Source of the DNA: FEN-1219 sp963810755
GTDB taxonomy: Bacteria > Pseudomonadota > Gammaproteobacteria > Steroidobacterales > Rariloculaceae
Direction of reading: 5' to 3'
DNA length: 64,000 nucleotides
Assembly (NCBI GenBank): GCA_963810755.1
Contig: CAWEOP010000008.1
Coordinates: 372,001-436,000 of the forward strand
Below the pieces are notes generated by a model. The model saw nothing but the letters and a program-made list of their open reading frames with translations. It made no database searches and was not told the origin of the DNA. The translations under genes were made by a program, and so were the position numbers. Below, piece after piece: positions 16,222 to 26,563 of this stretch. Position 1 is the first letter of the stretch, and every line of letters starts with the position of its first letter.

Positions 16222-17677
16222 GACCGATCAGCGCGGACATCGCAGGTGCCTTAAGACGGGTGCCGGAAGAGTCAGAGGTCATTTGCCGAAATCGAAAGTA
16301 TCCAGGGCGGCCAGGTCCGCCGCGAAAAATAGCCGTTCACGCAGTGTGGGGTCGTCCGCGAGGGGATTGCGTGCGGGCTCGGCAACGACCCGCGATGCAA
16401 TGAAGCTCGCGGCGCAGCCTGGGAAGCTCGCAGCGCTGCCGGACGACGCGCTGCTCGAAATCGTGCAGCGCCAGACGTTCCGCTACTTCTGGGAAGGCGC
16501 CCATCCCGTCAGCGGCCTAGCCTTCGACCGGTGCACCTCGCGAAAACGGGACGACGACAACGTCGCGGTGGGCGGCTCGGGCTTCGGGGTCATGGCGCTG
16601 ATCGTCGCCGCGGAGCGCGGCTGGGTCACCCGGAAAGCGGCTCTCGAGCGCCTCGATCGGATGCTGAAGTTCTTTCTGCAGGCGCGCTGCTACCACGGTG
16701 CGTATCCGCACTTCATGAACGGACGCACGGGCGAGACGATTGCGTTCTGGCGCAAGGATGACGCGGCGGACCTCGTGGAGACGTCCTTCTTGATGATGGG
16801 CTTGCTGTGCGCGCGCCAGTATTTCGATCGAGATACGCCGGAGGAAGCGGCTGCCAGATCGCGAATCTCGATCCTCTGGAACGAAGTGGAGTGGAGTTGG
16901 TTCACGCAAGGCGGTCGCGAGGTGTTGTACTGGCATTGGAGCCCGTATAACGGCTGGGCCATGGATCACGCGATTCACGGCTGGAACGAGTGCCTCATCA
17001 CCTACGTGCTGGCGGCTTCGTCGCCGCGTTATTCCATCGACCCAGCGGTTTATCACCACGGCTTCGCAAGTGGCTCCGGATTTCGCAGCGGCAAATCCTG
17101 GTACGACATCGAGCTGCCCCTCGGGATGAACTATGGAGGCCCGCTGTTCTTCACGCACTACTCGTTCTGCGGGCTCGATCCCCGGGGCCTGACGGACCGA
17201 TACGCGGACTACTGGGAGCAGAACGTGCGTCACGTCCGTATCAACCGCGCTCACTGCGTCGCGAATCCGGGCAAATTCGCGGGCTACGGCGAGTCATGTT
17301 GGGGCCTGACGGCCAGCGACGATCCTTCCGGGTACCTGGCGCATACGCCCGACAATGACAATGGAACGATCTCCCCGACGGCCGCGCTCGCGAGCTTGCC
17401 CTATGCGCCGGTCGAAGTGATGAGCGTGCTGCGTCATTTCCTGAAACGGCACGGGAAGCGCCTCTGGCGTGAGTTCGGCTTCGTCGACGCGTTCTGCGAA
17501 AGCCAAAACTGGTACGCAGACACTTTCCTCGCCATCGACCAAGGGCCGATCATCGTGATGATCGAGAACCATCGGACGGGTCTCCTGTGGAAGCTTTTCA
17601 TGGCAGTGCCGGAAGTGCAGGCCGGGCTACGCCGCCTTGGTTTCTCCAGTCCTCATCTGGAAGCCGCTCGGCGGTGA
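16220..17677 (+). CDS. Glycoamylase-like (PF10091, GH144-type) glucan hydrolase
   Basis: 485 residues from ATG 16220, which has GGAGA six bases before it; an alternative ATG at 16400 drops an Arg-rich 60-residue leader that matches nothing and may hold a sequence error. The core runs from 'LEIVQRQTFRYFWEGAHPVSGLAFDR' to the end, with 'YHGAYPHFMNGRTGE', 'VETSFLMMGLLCARQYF', 'WHWSPYNGWAMDHAIHGWNECLITYVLAASSP', 'GGPLFFTHYSFCGLDPR' and 'CWGLTASDDPSGYLAHTPDNDNGTISPTAALASLPYAP', all diagnostic of the glycoamylase-like fold. Characterised members of this fold (GH144) are endo-beta-1,2-glucanases; the name 'glucoamylase' is historical. No signal peptide. First gene of a four-gene overlapping operon. 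Confidence 0.85.
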   Translation: MTDQRGHRRCLKTGAGRVRGHLPKSKVSRAARSAAKNSRSRSVGSSARGLRAGSATTRDAMKLAAQPGKLAALPDDALLEIVQRQTFRYFWEGAHPVSGLAFDRCTSRKRDDDNVAVGGSGFGVMALIVAAERGWVTRKAALERLDRMLKFFLQARCYHGAYPHFMNGRTGETIAFWRKDDAADLVETSFLMMGLLCARQYFDRDTPEEAAARSRISILWNEVEWSWFTQGGREVLYWHWSPYNGWAMDHAIHGWNECLITYVLAASSPRYSIDPAVYHHGFASGSGFRSGKSWYDIELPLGMNYGGPLFFTHYSFCGLDPRGLTDRYADYWEQNVRHVRINRAHCVANPGKFAGYGESCWGLTASDDPSGYLAHTPDNDNGTISPTAALASLPYAPVEVMSVLRHFLKRHGKRLWREFGFVDAFCESQNWYADTFLAIDQGPIIVMIENHRTGLLWKLFMAVPEVQAGLRRLGFSSPHLEAARR

Positions 17678-19053
17678 CTCCGGCGGCGAACCCCGCAGCG
17701 ACCAATAGCCTCGAGCGCTGGCTCGATCGCGAGTACGCGCATGCCGCGACTGCGATGCTGACGAGCGTTTCCGCCCGCGACATCGTGAAGGAGCGCCCAG
17801 GGTTCGGGCAGACCATGCGGCCGGTCGCGGGCTCCATCGTCGCTTCGCCCGTGCCTGGGGCCTACGACCCGGATCCGGATTACTTCTTTCACTGGTTCCG
17901 GGACTCGGCGATCATCATCGACGCCGTGCGACTGCTTTACGAAGCGGGACACATCGGTGCGGCAGCGCTCACGCACTTCGCCGATTTCGTGCGCTTCAGT
18001 CTGTCTCTGCAAGCTCTCGATGGCCGTGCGCTCGTCGCGTCGCCGCAGTGGCGGGACAAAGTGACGCCGGACTTTCAGCAATACCTTCGCGGCGACGACC
18101 TGTCGGCGGTTTTCGGCGACGCCGTGTACGCCGATACACGCGTCAATCCGGACGGCACGCTCGATATCTCCCGTTGGGCGCGTCCGCAGCATGACGGCCC
18201 GCCGTTACGAGCGCTGGCCGTGCTCAGGTGGTTGCGAACGTTGGACCGAAAAAACGGCGCGAACGAAATCGCCCCCGCGCGTACGCTCGTCGACGCCGAG
18301 CGTCTGCTGCGAATCGATCTTGCCCTGACGGCCGCCCGCTGGCGTGAACCCTCGCACGACATCTGGGAGGAGGAGCTCGGCAGCCATTACTTCACCTTGC
18401 GCGTCTCAGCGGCAGCGTTGAGCGAGGGCGCCGAGTGGCTTCGGCAAGCAGGGGAAGCGAGCCGCGCGTCCGCGCTCCATAGCGAAGCGGAGCTCATTCG
18501 CGACACGCTCGATGGCTTTTGGCTCGAGGACGAAGGCTATTACCGCTCCCGCATCATGCCCGCCGGCGTGGCGTCGACGAAAATGCTCGACATCGCGGTG
18601 ATCCTGAGCGCCGTCCACTCCGGTGACGGCAGCGGGGTCCATTCGGTGCGCGATGCTCGAATGCACGCGACGCTGGAAAAACTCGAGCGGCTGTTCGATA
18701 GGCTCTATCCGATCAATCATCAGCGGCCGCGCGAACGGGCTCCCGCGATGGGCCGGTACGAAGGCGACGCCTACTATTCCGGCGGCGCCTACTATTTCTC
18801 GACGCTCGGTGCTGCGGAGTTCTGTTTTCTCGCCGCCGGCGCCGCGCCAGGAGGCGACGAGCGCGGCAACTGGATCGCGCGCGGCGATGCATTTCTCGAA
18901 ACCGTTCGCGCCTTCACGCCGGCGAGCGGAGATCTTTCCGAGCAGTTCGATCAACGCACCGGCGAGCAAACGTCGGCCAAGCATCTCGCGTGGAGCTATG
19001 CCGGCTTCATCTCGTGCGTGACGGCGCGCCGGGCAGTGGTTTCACATGACTGA
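17674..19053 (+). CDS. Glucoamylase-type glucan hydrolase, glycoside hydrolase family 15
   Basis: 459 residues from the GTG at 17674, which overlaps the previous stop (GTGA). The (alpha/alpha)6-barrel signatures of GH15 are present: 'DPDYFFHWFRDSAIII' near the N-terminus, the general acid Glu232 in 'DIWEEELGSHYFT', and the general base Glu423 in 'LSEQFDQRTGEQTSAKHLAWSYAGF'. It lacks the N-terminal beta-sandwich of many bacterial GH15 enzymes and any starch-binding domain or signal peptide. Expected reaction: inverting release of glucose from non-reducing ends of alpha-glucans or related oligosaccharides. Coupling to the GH144-type gene and the transporter suggests action on an imported or periplasmic glucan. 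Confidence 0.9.
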   Translation: MTPAANPAATNSLERWLDREYAHAATAMLTSVSARDIVKERPGFGQTMRPVAGSIVASPVPGAYDPDPDYFFHWFRDSAIIIDAVRLLYEAGHIGAAALTHFADFVRFSLSLQALDGRALVASPQWRDKVTPDFQQYLRGDDLSAVFGDAVYADTRVNPDGTLDISRWARPQHDGPPLRALAVLRWLRTLDRKNGANEIAPARTLVDAERLLRIDLALTAARWREPSHDIWEEELGSHYFTLRVSAAALSEGAEWLRQAGEASRASALHSEAELIRDTLDGFWLEDEGYYRSRIMPAGVASTKMLDIAVILSAVHSGDGSGVHSVRDARMHATLEKLERLFDRLYPINHQRPRERAPAMGRYEGDAYYSGGAYYFSTLGAAEFCFLAAGAAPGGDERGNWIARGDAFLETVRAFTPASGDLSEQFDQRTGEQTSAKHLAWSYAGFISCVTARRAVVSHD

Positions 19054-20854
19054 AGCCGCCGACACGAGTACCTCGGCGGACCTCGAAGAGGCCGCGCGGA
19101 CCGGCGTCGTCAGACAGACTCGCATGATCTTCCGGGCGATCTTCGCGTCGCCCGTTGGCAAGCGGCTCATCGTGCTGTTCACGGTGCTCGTGGTCGCGAT
19201 CCTCGTAACGAGCTACGGACAAATCATCCTGAACAGCTGGAACCAGCCGTTCTACGATGCGATCACCCGGCGCGACCTGAACGATTTTCTCTACCAGCTC
19301 GGCGTGTACTTCGTGATCGTCGCGAGCCTTCTCGTTCTCGACGTCGGGCAGCGCTGGCTCACGGAGACCATCAAGTATCGCCTGCGCGAGGGCCTGACGC
19401 GCGATCTGCTCCAGCTCTGGATGGCTCCGCGTCGTGCATTCTGGCTCGCAACGAGCGGCGGCCCGTTGGGCGTAAACCCGGATCAGCGCATGAGCGAAGA
19501 CGCGCTCAAGCTCTGCGAAATATCGACCGATCTCTCGATCGGTCTGTTTCGTTCGAGCGTGCTGCTCGTGAGCTTCGCGGGCGTGCTCTGGACCATTTCA
19601 GAGGATTTCAGATTCCGCGTCGGCGGTGTCGACTATGCCGTGCCGGGGTTCATGTTGTGGGCCGCCATCTCGTATGCCGTAGTCGGCTCGCTTCTGAGCT
19701 ATTTCGTGGGCCGGAGCCTGATCCGGCGCAACGCCGACCGTTACGCGCGCGAGGCGGACCTGCGTTTCGCGCTCGTCCGCATCAACGAGCACGTCGACGG
19801 CATTGCACTCGCCGAAGGCGAGGCCGACGAGCGGCGGCGCGTCGAAATGCACCTCGGCAACGTCATGATCGCCATGCGCCGGCTCGTTCGCGGCCTCACC
19901 AATCTCACTTGGGTTACCGCGGGATTCGGCTGGATCACGGGCATCGCGCCCATCATCATCGCGGCGCCGCTGTATTTCGGCGGAAAGACCACGTTCGGCG
20001 GCATGATGATGGCGGCGGCCGCGTTCACGCAGGCGCAGGGCTCGCTGCGCTGGTTCGTCGACAACTTCGGTGCGATAGCGGACTGGCGGGCCACGCTTCT
20101 GCGCGTCGCGAATTTTCGGGCCGCGCTGGTCGCCACCGAATCAGAGAGCGACGCTGGGAGCCGGATCGAGTACGCGGAAGGTGCGCCCGGCACGATGGCT
20201 TTCGAAAACCTCCAAGTCGATTCGCCCGTGGGGCGCGAGGGGTTCCGGGAGCAACACGTCGTCATTCGTTCCGGCGAACATGTGTTGATTTGCGGAACGC
20301 CGGGCGAGGGCAAGACGCCGCTCTTCCGCGCGCTCGCGGGGCTTTGGCCGTGGGGCAGCGGTCGGATCGTCCGGCCGCACGGCGAATCGGTGATGTACGT
20401 GCCGCGCGGCACGCCGTACCTCCCGCGCGGAACGCTCCGCGAGGCGCTCGCTTACCCCGTGCTCACCGACGGCTTCGCCGACCGCGCTTACGCGCAAGCG
20501 CTCGAGCGCACTGGCCTCGGGCGGTACGTGACGAGTCTCGATGCGACGCAGCGATGGGATCGCGATCTCAGCGAGGACGAGCAGATGGCGTTGGCGCTAG
20601 CGCGCGTGGTATTGCACTCTCCGCCCTGGGTTGTGTTCGACGACACCTTCTCTTCGATGGAGGACGAGACGCTCGAGCGGGTCATCGACATGTTCACGCA
20701 CGACGTCACGCAGACGACCATCATTCACATCGGGCGTAGTACGCAGATGCACCTGCCCCTGTTCACGCGGGTGCTGCATCTGAAAAGGCTCAATGGCGAG
20801 GCGGCCGAAAAAGAAAACCGTGTAACTGAGCGAGTCCTACGCACAGTGCGATGA
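19046..20854 (+). CDS. ABC transporter with fused permease and ATPase, SbmA/BacA-YddA type
   Basis: 602 residues. The N-terminal half (about 30-340) is the ABC_membrane_2 type ('LNSWNQPFYDAI', 'NPDQRMSEDALKL', about six helices) of the SbmA/BacA/YddA/ABCD group. The C-terminal half is an ATPase with Walker A 'GTPGEGKT' intact. The signature is 'LSEDEQ' instead of LSGGEQ, and Walker B reads 'WVVFDDTFS', with Asp where the catalytic Glu normally is. Slow or regulatory ATP hydrolysis is therefore possible. Relatives import peptides or move very-long-chain lipids. The ATG overlaps the GH15 stop by eight bases, and the next gene overlaps it by four, so it belongs to this glucan-hydrolase operon. 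Confidence 0.9.
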   Translation: MTEAADTSTSADLEEAARTGVVRQTRMIFRAIFASPVGKRLIVLFTVLVVAILVTSYGQIILNSWNQPFYDAITRRDLNDFLYQLGVYFVIVASLLVLDVGQRWLTETIKYRLREGLTRDLLQLWMAPRRAFWLATSGGPLGVNPDQRMSEDALKLCEISTDLSIGLFRSSVLLVSFAGVLWTISEDFRFRVGGVDYAVPGFMLWAAISYAVVGSLLSYFVGRSLIRRNADRYAREADLRFALVRINEHVDGIALAEGEADERRRVEMHLGNVMIAMRRLVRGLTNLTWVTAGFGWITGIAPIIIAAPLYFGGKTTFGGMMMAAAAFTQAQGSLRWFVDNFGAIADWRATLLRVANFRAALVATESESDAGSRIEYAEGAPGTMAFENLQVDSPVGREGFREQHVVIRSGEHVLICGTPGEGKTPLFRALAGLWPWGSGRIVRPHGESVMYVPRGTPYLPRGTLREALAYPVLTDGFADRAYAQALERTGLGRYVTSLDATQRWDRDLSEDEQMALALARVVLHSPPWVVFDDTFSSMEDETLERVIDMFTHDVTQTTIIHIGRSTQMHLPLFTRVLHLKRLNGEAAEKENRVTERVLRTVR

Positions 20855-23119
20855 AGTCACTAGCACCGAAAATCCTGCTCCAAATTGCCCTCCTGATTCC
20901 GCCGGCCGTGCTGCCGACGCTCGCGGCCGCGCAGGATTTCGGATTCGAGCCTCCCACGGACGCCACCTCGTCCGCACTGCCGGATGCCGTGCGCGATCTC
21001 GCCGAGCGCATCGTGCCCGTCTATAAGGAGGACGATTCCGATCGCTACCTGTTGAACCTCGCGGTGCTGCAAATCGTCGCGGGCGACCCGGCTGCGGCAC
21101 ACGCCACGCGCCTGTCGTTGCAGGAGCGGCTGCGGAGCGAGCAACAGATCGCAGCCGCTGGATCGCGCCGTGGTCTACGACATCTACACGCAGGCGCGGG
21201 CGATCGAAGCGGCGGAGAGCATCCCTTTCACGGGCGCCTACACCCAAGCCTTCCAGGCGACGTTTGGTGGTCTCGACGATCTCGACGCCTACGAGCTGGA
21301 AGACTCGTTCACCACACCCACCCAGCCGCTGCGGGAAACCCTCCAGCGCGCGCTCGACGAGCGACGTGGAAAGACCTCCATCGAGCTCGAGGAAGCGATC
21401 GAGCTCGTGCGGGCGTGGTTCGCGTTCGAGGCCTATCGCAGCTTCGGCGACATGGCACGGCTGCTCGTCGCCGAGGACAAAGAAAGGCGCTACGTCATCG
21501 AAGAAGTCGCGATCCCCGTTTCGAAGGATGCGACGATCGCGGCGGCGTTGGTTCGCCCGCGCGCCGCCACCGACGCCGGCACACTGCCGACGCTGCTCGA
21601 GTTCACGCTCGATCGATCGAGCCGGGATCCGCGCGAAGCCGCGGCCCACGGTTACGTGAGCGTGCTCGCGCTCGCGCGCATCGCGGGCGATCCGAAGTTT
21701 CGACCGCGCGCGCCATTCGAGTCGGAAGGGAACGACGCGCGCGCCGTCATCGAGTGGATCGCCAAGCAGCCGTGGAGCGACGGCCGCGTCGGCATGCAAG
21801 GCAACGGCTATGGCGGCTTCGTCGCGTGGTCGGCGGCCAAGCGACTGCCGGCCGCGTTGAAGGCAATCGCGACGGCCGATCCGATTGCGCCCGGTATCGA
21901 CGTGCCTAGCCCCAACGGAATCTTCGTGAACTCGGCGTATCGATGGGCCTATGACGTTCTCGCTCCGCCCGAGGACCGAGCAGCGAACGACGATGCTCGC
22001 TGGCGCGCGATCGACGAAGACTGGTTCCGATCGGGCCGCGTCTATCGAGAGTTTCCCACGCTGCCGGGTCGGGCCAGCGCAGTGTTCCGCAGCTGGCTGA
22101 ATCACCCGAGCTACGACAGGTTTTGGCAGAAGTGGCTGCCGTTCGGCGATGAGTTCGCACATATCGGCATACCGGCGCTGACCATCACGGGGTATTACTC
22201 GGCGGGCGAAACCGCCGCGCTGTACTACTTCAGCCAGCATCACGAGCACGATGCGAACGCCGATCACGCGTTGCTGATTGGTCCGTTCGACGGGCGGAGT
22301 GTCGAGCGCGGTGCTTCGTCCTCCGTTCGCGAGCTGACTCTGGACCCGGTGGCGCGCATCGACGCGAACGCAGTGCGCTACGAGTGGTTCCACCACGTGC
22401 TCCAAGCGGCAGAGCGGCCGGAAGTCCTCAGCGCCGCCGTCAACTACGAGCTCGCCGGTGCCGACGAATGGCGCCACGAGCCCTCGCTCGCGGCGCTCGC
22501 AAGCAAACCCTTGCGCTTCTACCTCTCAGGCACGCCGGGCAGGCAGCCTTATGCGCTCGCCGCGGAGAAACCCTCGGCGCCGATGTCGCTGACCGAGACT
22601 CTCGATCTTCGGGACCGCGCCGACGTCGAATGGCGGCCCGCGCGCGACCTGATCTTGCGGGAACTGCAGCCGCGTGAGGGTGCGCTGTTCGTGACGGAGC
22701 CCTTCGCTGAAGGAGTCGACGTCGCGGGGCAGGTGCGCGGCGTGCTCGACTTCACGATCAATAAGTACGATGTGGACTTGGTCGTCATGCTGTACGAGCT
22801 GCGCTCGAACGGCGAATACGTGAAGCTCTTCGACCCCGCCTATGCTTTCCGTGCGAGCTACGCTGGCGACCGCGTCCGGCGTCGCCTGCTCTTGGCCGGT
22901 GTGAGGCAGCAGCTACCGTTTCAAAGCGAGCGGATGATTGGACGGAGGCTCGAAGCCGGCAGCCGGTTGGTCCTCGCGCTCGGGATCAACAAGCGCGCCG
23001 ATCAGCAAATCAATTACGGCACTGAATACGATGTAAGCGAGCAATCGATCGAGGATGCCGGCGCTCCGATCCGGATCCGCTGGCACGACGGTAGCTTCAT
23101 CGACGTTCCGTCGAAGTGA
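20851..23119 (+). CDS. Exported S15/CocE-like hydrolase lacking the nucleophile serine (one +1 frameshift)
   Basis: About 755 residues once a +1 shift near 21145-21155 is undone. The ATG overlaps the transporter stop (ATGA) and starts a signal peptide (1-28, ending AAAQ). An N-terminal helical region (about 30-210) precedes an alpha/beta hydrolase core ('ARAVIEWIAKQPWSDGRVGMQGNGYGGF', 'IGIPALTITGYY', 'LLIGPFDG') and a C-terminal jelly roll ('LFVTEPFAEGVDVAGQVRGVLDFTINKYDVDLVVMLYEL'), the domain order of the X-Pro dipeptidyl-peptidase S15/CocE family. The nucleophile elbow, normally G-x-S-Y-x-G, reads G-N-G-Y-G-G at 21809-21826: the Ser codon is replaced by GGC (Gly). It is probably a pseudoenzyme, perhaps glycan- or peptide-binding. 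Confidence 0.82.
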
Positions 23120-23172
23120 GATAAAGCGCAGTACGCGGGCCTTTCGCCACGGGCCGACCAGGAGCGTCGAAA

Positions 23173-24909
23173 TCAGTGGCGGATCTGTGACGTGATGTCC
23201 TCGAGCTCATAGACCTCGCAGTTGCCTCGCTCCGAGAGAAGCCCCGCGTCCGGATTCGGGTTGCGCCGGATCGTTCGCGTGGGGAACACATACGGCTCCG
23301 CGAGGACCACGGGGTCCTCGACGGTGACGTCGTACAGAAGGACGTCGCCCTGACGCGTGAATCGCTCGGTGACCTTCATCTGATCGGAGTGGAAGAATCC
23401 GCCACGACCCAGCCACGTGAAGTCGTTGAACGAGCCGGCCTCGAGCACGAGCGTGTCGCCCTCCCAGTGTCCGATCGTGTAGCCCAAGTACTTGGTCTCA
23501 CGCGCCGCCCTCGCGTTGCGCTCGCGGCCGTCGGTCGGGATGATCCGATACTCGCCGTAGCCGCCGCCGGCATCGCCGCCGAGGTAGATGAACGTAACGT
23601 CTTTGTCGCTCTGGTAGATGCGGCGGGGCGGGCCCTGACGCGGAACGCCGAGCGGCTGGCAGGTCATCACGGGGTCGTACTTGTTCGTCCACATGTCGAG
23701 CTCCTGGACCTTGTCCCAGTGCTCCGGTTTGTAGACGGGACGGCCCGTGTTGCCGAACCGCGAGGGCGAGTAGAGCTCGAAGTCGTACGTCTGGTTGACC
23801 TGCCGGTTGCAATCCGACGGCTGCGTGGGCGCGCATCTGCGTCCGCCGCCTGTCATGTAGTTGCCGATCCAATCGGTGAAGGACCAATTGCCGCTCAGGT
23901 CCGGGTGGTCGCCCATTCGCGGCGTGGGCACCGACTTGTCGATCGGAGCTTCCGTCTTCGCCATCACGCCGCGCGGCAGCTCGCCGCGGGGCTTGATCGC
24001 CGCCTTCACACTGGCCGGCACGGGCGCGACGACGTACACGTTGCCCGTTTCGGTTTGCGTCGTCGTCAAGTCGCGGACGACTGCGCCGTTGCGGCGCTCG
24101 ACCAGCTTGCCGGCATAGAACACGTCGATCAGGTTCAGCTCGTTGTTCCAGTCCTTATAGTTGCCGTACGTGAACTCCGTGGTCGTCGAGCCCTGCTTGA
24201 CGCTCACGCGCTCGGTCATGAACTTCGCGTCGAGCGTGGCGGTGGCGGTCGCGCCCGGGACGCCGGGGAGCGGGAACGTCAAGACGGGCTTTTCGCCTTC
24301 CCACGCGACGGACGTCTGGCCGGCCTTCGCGGGGCCGTCGTCGATGAGCGTGCCGGGGTTCGCGCCGAGCCAGAACGTGTCGGTACTACCGGCGATCGCG
24401 GCCTTCGCTGCGCCCTGCGGACTCGCCCAGATCCGAACGAGCCGCTCTTGCACGGCCGCCGGCTTCGCGGTGACTTTCCCCGTGGTCTCGGCGATCTCCG
24501 CGCCGGGCGTGTCTTCGTCCCAGGCGTAGAGCCCGCTCACCACCTCGACGTTCGAGTACGCCTGCCCGTTCGCCCGCGTGCAGGTGTACTGAATTCGCTG
24601 GCTGAAGGACTGGTAGTTGGTGCTCGCACGATACTTCGTGAGCGTGCACGGCTGACCGTTCACCTGGATCGTGCCGGTGCCCTGATGCTCGAGCGTTGCG
24701 ACCATGTCGCGCTCGTCGTGGCCCTTGAGCATGCCCAGGTTGCGCGTCCAGTTGAAAAGCACGGACCTCAGGTCTTTGGCGTCCGGCGCGGGTGTGTAGG
24801 GCTCGGGGACCTCCTGCGGACCCTGTGCATGGCCGGCCAACGGCCCGATGAGCGCGAGGACGGCTGCGAGCGCGCCCCCGAGCCGCGAATTTCTCTGTCG
24901 GACGTGCAT
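23173..24909 (-). CDS. Large secreted protein of unknown function
   Basis: 578 residues with a signal peptide (1-28, ending GHAQ). The N-terminal half (about 35-300) has repeated beta-strand segments and alternating charged and aromatic residues with two Cys (PCTL, YTC) but no known motif. The C-terminal half contains 'MGDHPDLSGNWSF', 'TCQPLGVPRQGPPRRIYQ', 'GHWEGDTLVLEAGSFNDFTWL', 'TERFTRQGDVLLYDVTVEDPVV': a very common exported bacterial domain of unknown function, also recognisable in the truncated gene at the left edge. It converges with the S15-like gene and may stand alone. Family known, function not. Confidence 0.82.
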   Translation of the reverse strand: MHVRQRNSRLGGALAAVLALIGPLAGHAQGPQEVPEPYTPAPDAKDLRSVLFNWTRNLGMLKGHDERDMVATLEHQGTGTIQVNGQPCTLTKYRASTNYQSFSQRIQYTCTRANGQAYSNVEVVSGLYAWDEDTPGAEIAETTGKVTAKPAAVQERLVRIWASPQGAAKAAIAGSTDTFWLGANPGTLIDDGPAKAGQTSVAWEGEKPVLTFPLPGVPGATATATLDAKFMTERVSVKQGSTTTEFTYGNYKDWNNELNLIDVFYAGKLVERRNGAVVRDLTTTQTETGNVYVVAPVPASVKAAIKPRGELPRGVMAKTEAPIDKSVPTPRMGDHPDLSGNWSFTDWIGNYMTGGGRRCAPTQPSDCNRQVNQTYDFELYSPSRFGNTGRPVYKPEHWDKVQELDMWTNKYDPVMTCQPLGVPRQGPPRRIYQSDKDVTFIYLGGDAGGGYGEYRIIPTDGRERNARAARETKYLGYTIGHWEGDTLVLEAGSFNDFTWLGRGGFFHSDQMKVTERFTRQGDVLLYDVTVEDPVVLAEPYVFPTRTIRRNPNPDAGLLSERGNCEVYELEDITSQIRH

Positions 24910-25022
24910 CGCGGTTCCCCCACTATTGATTGCGTGCGGCGACGCGGCGGCCTCTAGCCTAAGACACGCCCCACCGGCTATGTTGCGTCGACCTACGAAT
25001 CGGTTTTAGCAGGTCTCGAGAC

Positions 25023-26557
25023 ATGGATTCAACGTTCTTCGCGCGCCGCGCCGCGCGCGCTCTCCTCGCGAGTGGCCTTCGTCGCATTTCTCCTGAGCGC
25101 GAACACCGCCGTCCGCTTTCGGCTTCGACGACGTCGCCGCGCTCGCGCGGCGCAAAGCGCGCGCGCCGTACAAGCCGCCCGATCGCGCCGAGCCCGCGGA
25201 GCTCGTGGCGCTGAACTACGATCAATACCGCGACATTCGTTTCCGGCCCGATCGCGCGCTCTGGCGAGCCGAGGGTCTGCCATTCGACGTGATGTTCTTC
25301 CATCGCGGCAAGGCAAACGAGCGCGTACGGATGAACGAGGACGTCGCGGGCAAGGCTCGCCACCTTCCATACGACCGCGCCGACTTCGACTTCGGCAAGA
25401 ACACGCTTTCGCCGGAGACCTGGGGCGACCTCGACTACGCGGGTCTGCGCGTGCATTACCACCTGAACGGGCCCCAGTACAAAGACGAGCTCATCGTGTT
25501 CTTGGGCACGAGCTACTTCCGCGCGCTCGCGGCCGCTACGCGCTACGGCTTATCGGCGCGCGGCTTGGCGGTCGACACGGTGGGCGGGCAGGGCGAGGAG
25601 TTCCCGAGCTTCATCGAGTTCTGGATGGAGAAGCCCGCTGCGGACGCGCGCACGCTGCGGCTATTCGCGCTGCTCGACTCGCCGCGCGTAAGCGGCGCCT
25701 ATCAGTTCGACGTGATTCCGGGCGACGAGACGATGGTCGACATCCGCACGCGCCTGTTCTTGCGCGCGCCCGTCGGCACGCTCGGCATCGCGCCGCTCAC
25801 GAGCATGTACCAGTTCGGCGAGAACCAGCCTCACCAGGTCGACTTCAGGCCCGAGGTGCACGACTCCGACGGCCTGATGGTTGCGACGGGTGACGGCGAG
25901 TGGCTCTGGCGACCGCTGATCAATCCGCGCGAAACCTTGACCACCTCTTTCTCGATGCGTGATCTCAAGGGTTTCGGCTTGATGCAGCGCGACCGCAGCT
26001 TCACGAGCTACGAGGACCCCGAGGCGCGTTACGATTTGCGGACCAGCGCGTGGGTCGAGCCGACGGGCTCGTGGGGCGCGGGCCGCGTCGAGCTCGTGCA
26101 GATCTATACGCCGGACGAGACGAACGACAACATCGTCGCGTACTGGGTGCCCGAAAAGCTACCGGCGTTGGGCGAGCCCCTCGAGCTCGCGTATCGCCTG
26201 CACTGGCAGGGCGCGCGCATTTTTCAGCAGCCCCCAGGCGCTTGGGTCACGCAATCGCGCGTGGGCCGAGGCTATCGCGCGCTTGCCGACGACGAGCAGC
26301 AGTTCGTCGTGGACTTCATGGGCCCGTCGCTCGCGGCGTTACCGTCGGGCGCGCCCGTCAAAGCCGTCGTTTCCGCGCCCACGAACGGCGAGGTCCTCGA
26401 GACGAACGCGTACTACGTCGAGGCGACGGGCGCGTGGCGCATGATGGTCCGCGTCAAGCAACTGGACATGACGAAGCCCACCGAGCTTCGCGGGTTCTTG
26501 CAGAACGGCACGGACGTGCTGACGGAGACTTGGAGCAACCTTGTGCCACCGCGCTGA
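25023..26557 (+). CDS. opgG: Glucan biosynthesis protein OpgG/MdoG (two +1 frameshifts near the 5' end)
   Basis: About 510 residues. From 25118 on the frame is intact: 'FGFDDVAALARRKARAPY' and 'LNYDQYRDIRFRPDRALW', then 'LDYAGLRVHYHLN', 'FLGTSYFRALA', 'SFIEFWMEKP', 'FDVIPGDETMVDIRTRLF', 'GIAPLTSMYQFGENQP', all MdoG family blocks. The N-terminus reads MDSTFFARRAARALLA (frame from 25023), VAFVAFLLSANTAV (next frame, shift near 25071) and AFGFDD (third frame, shift near 25114), which together make a normal signal peptide. OpgG acts in the periplasm in synthesis of osmoregulated periplasmic glucans; related OpgD hydrolyses beta-1,2-glucan (GH186). No opgH is in the window. The GH36 gene follows six bases after its stop. 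Confidence 0.9.
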
Positions 26558-26563
26558 TCGAGC

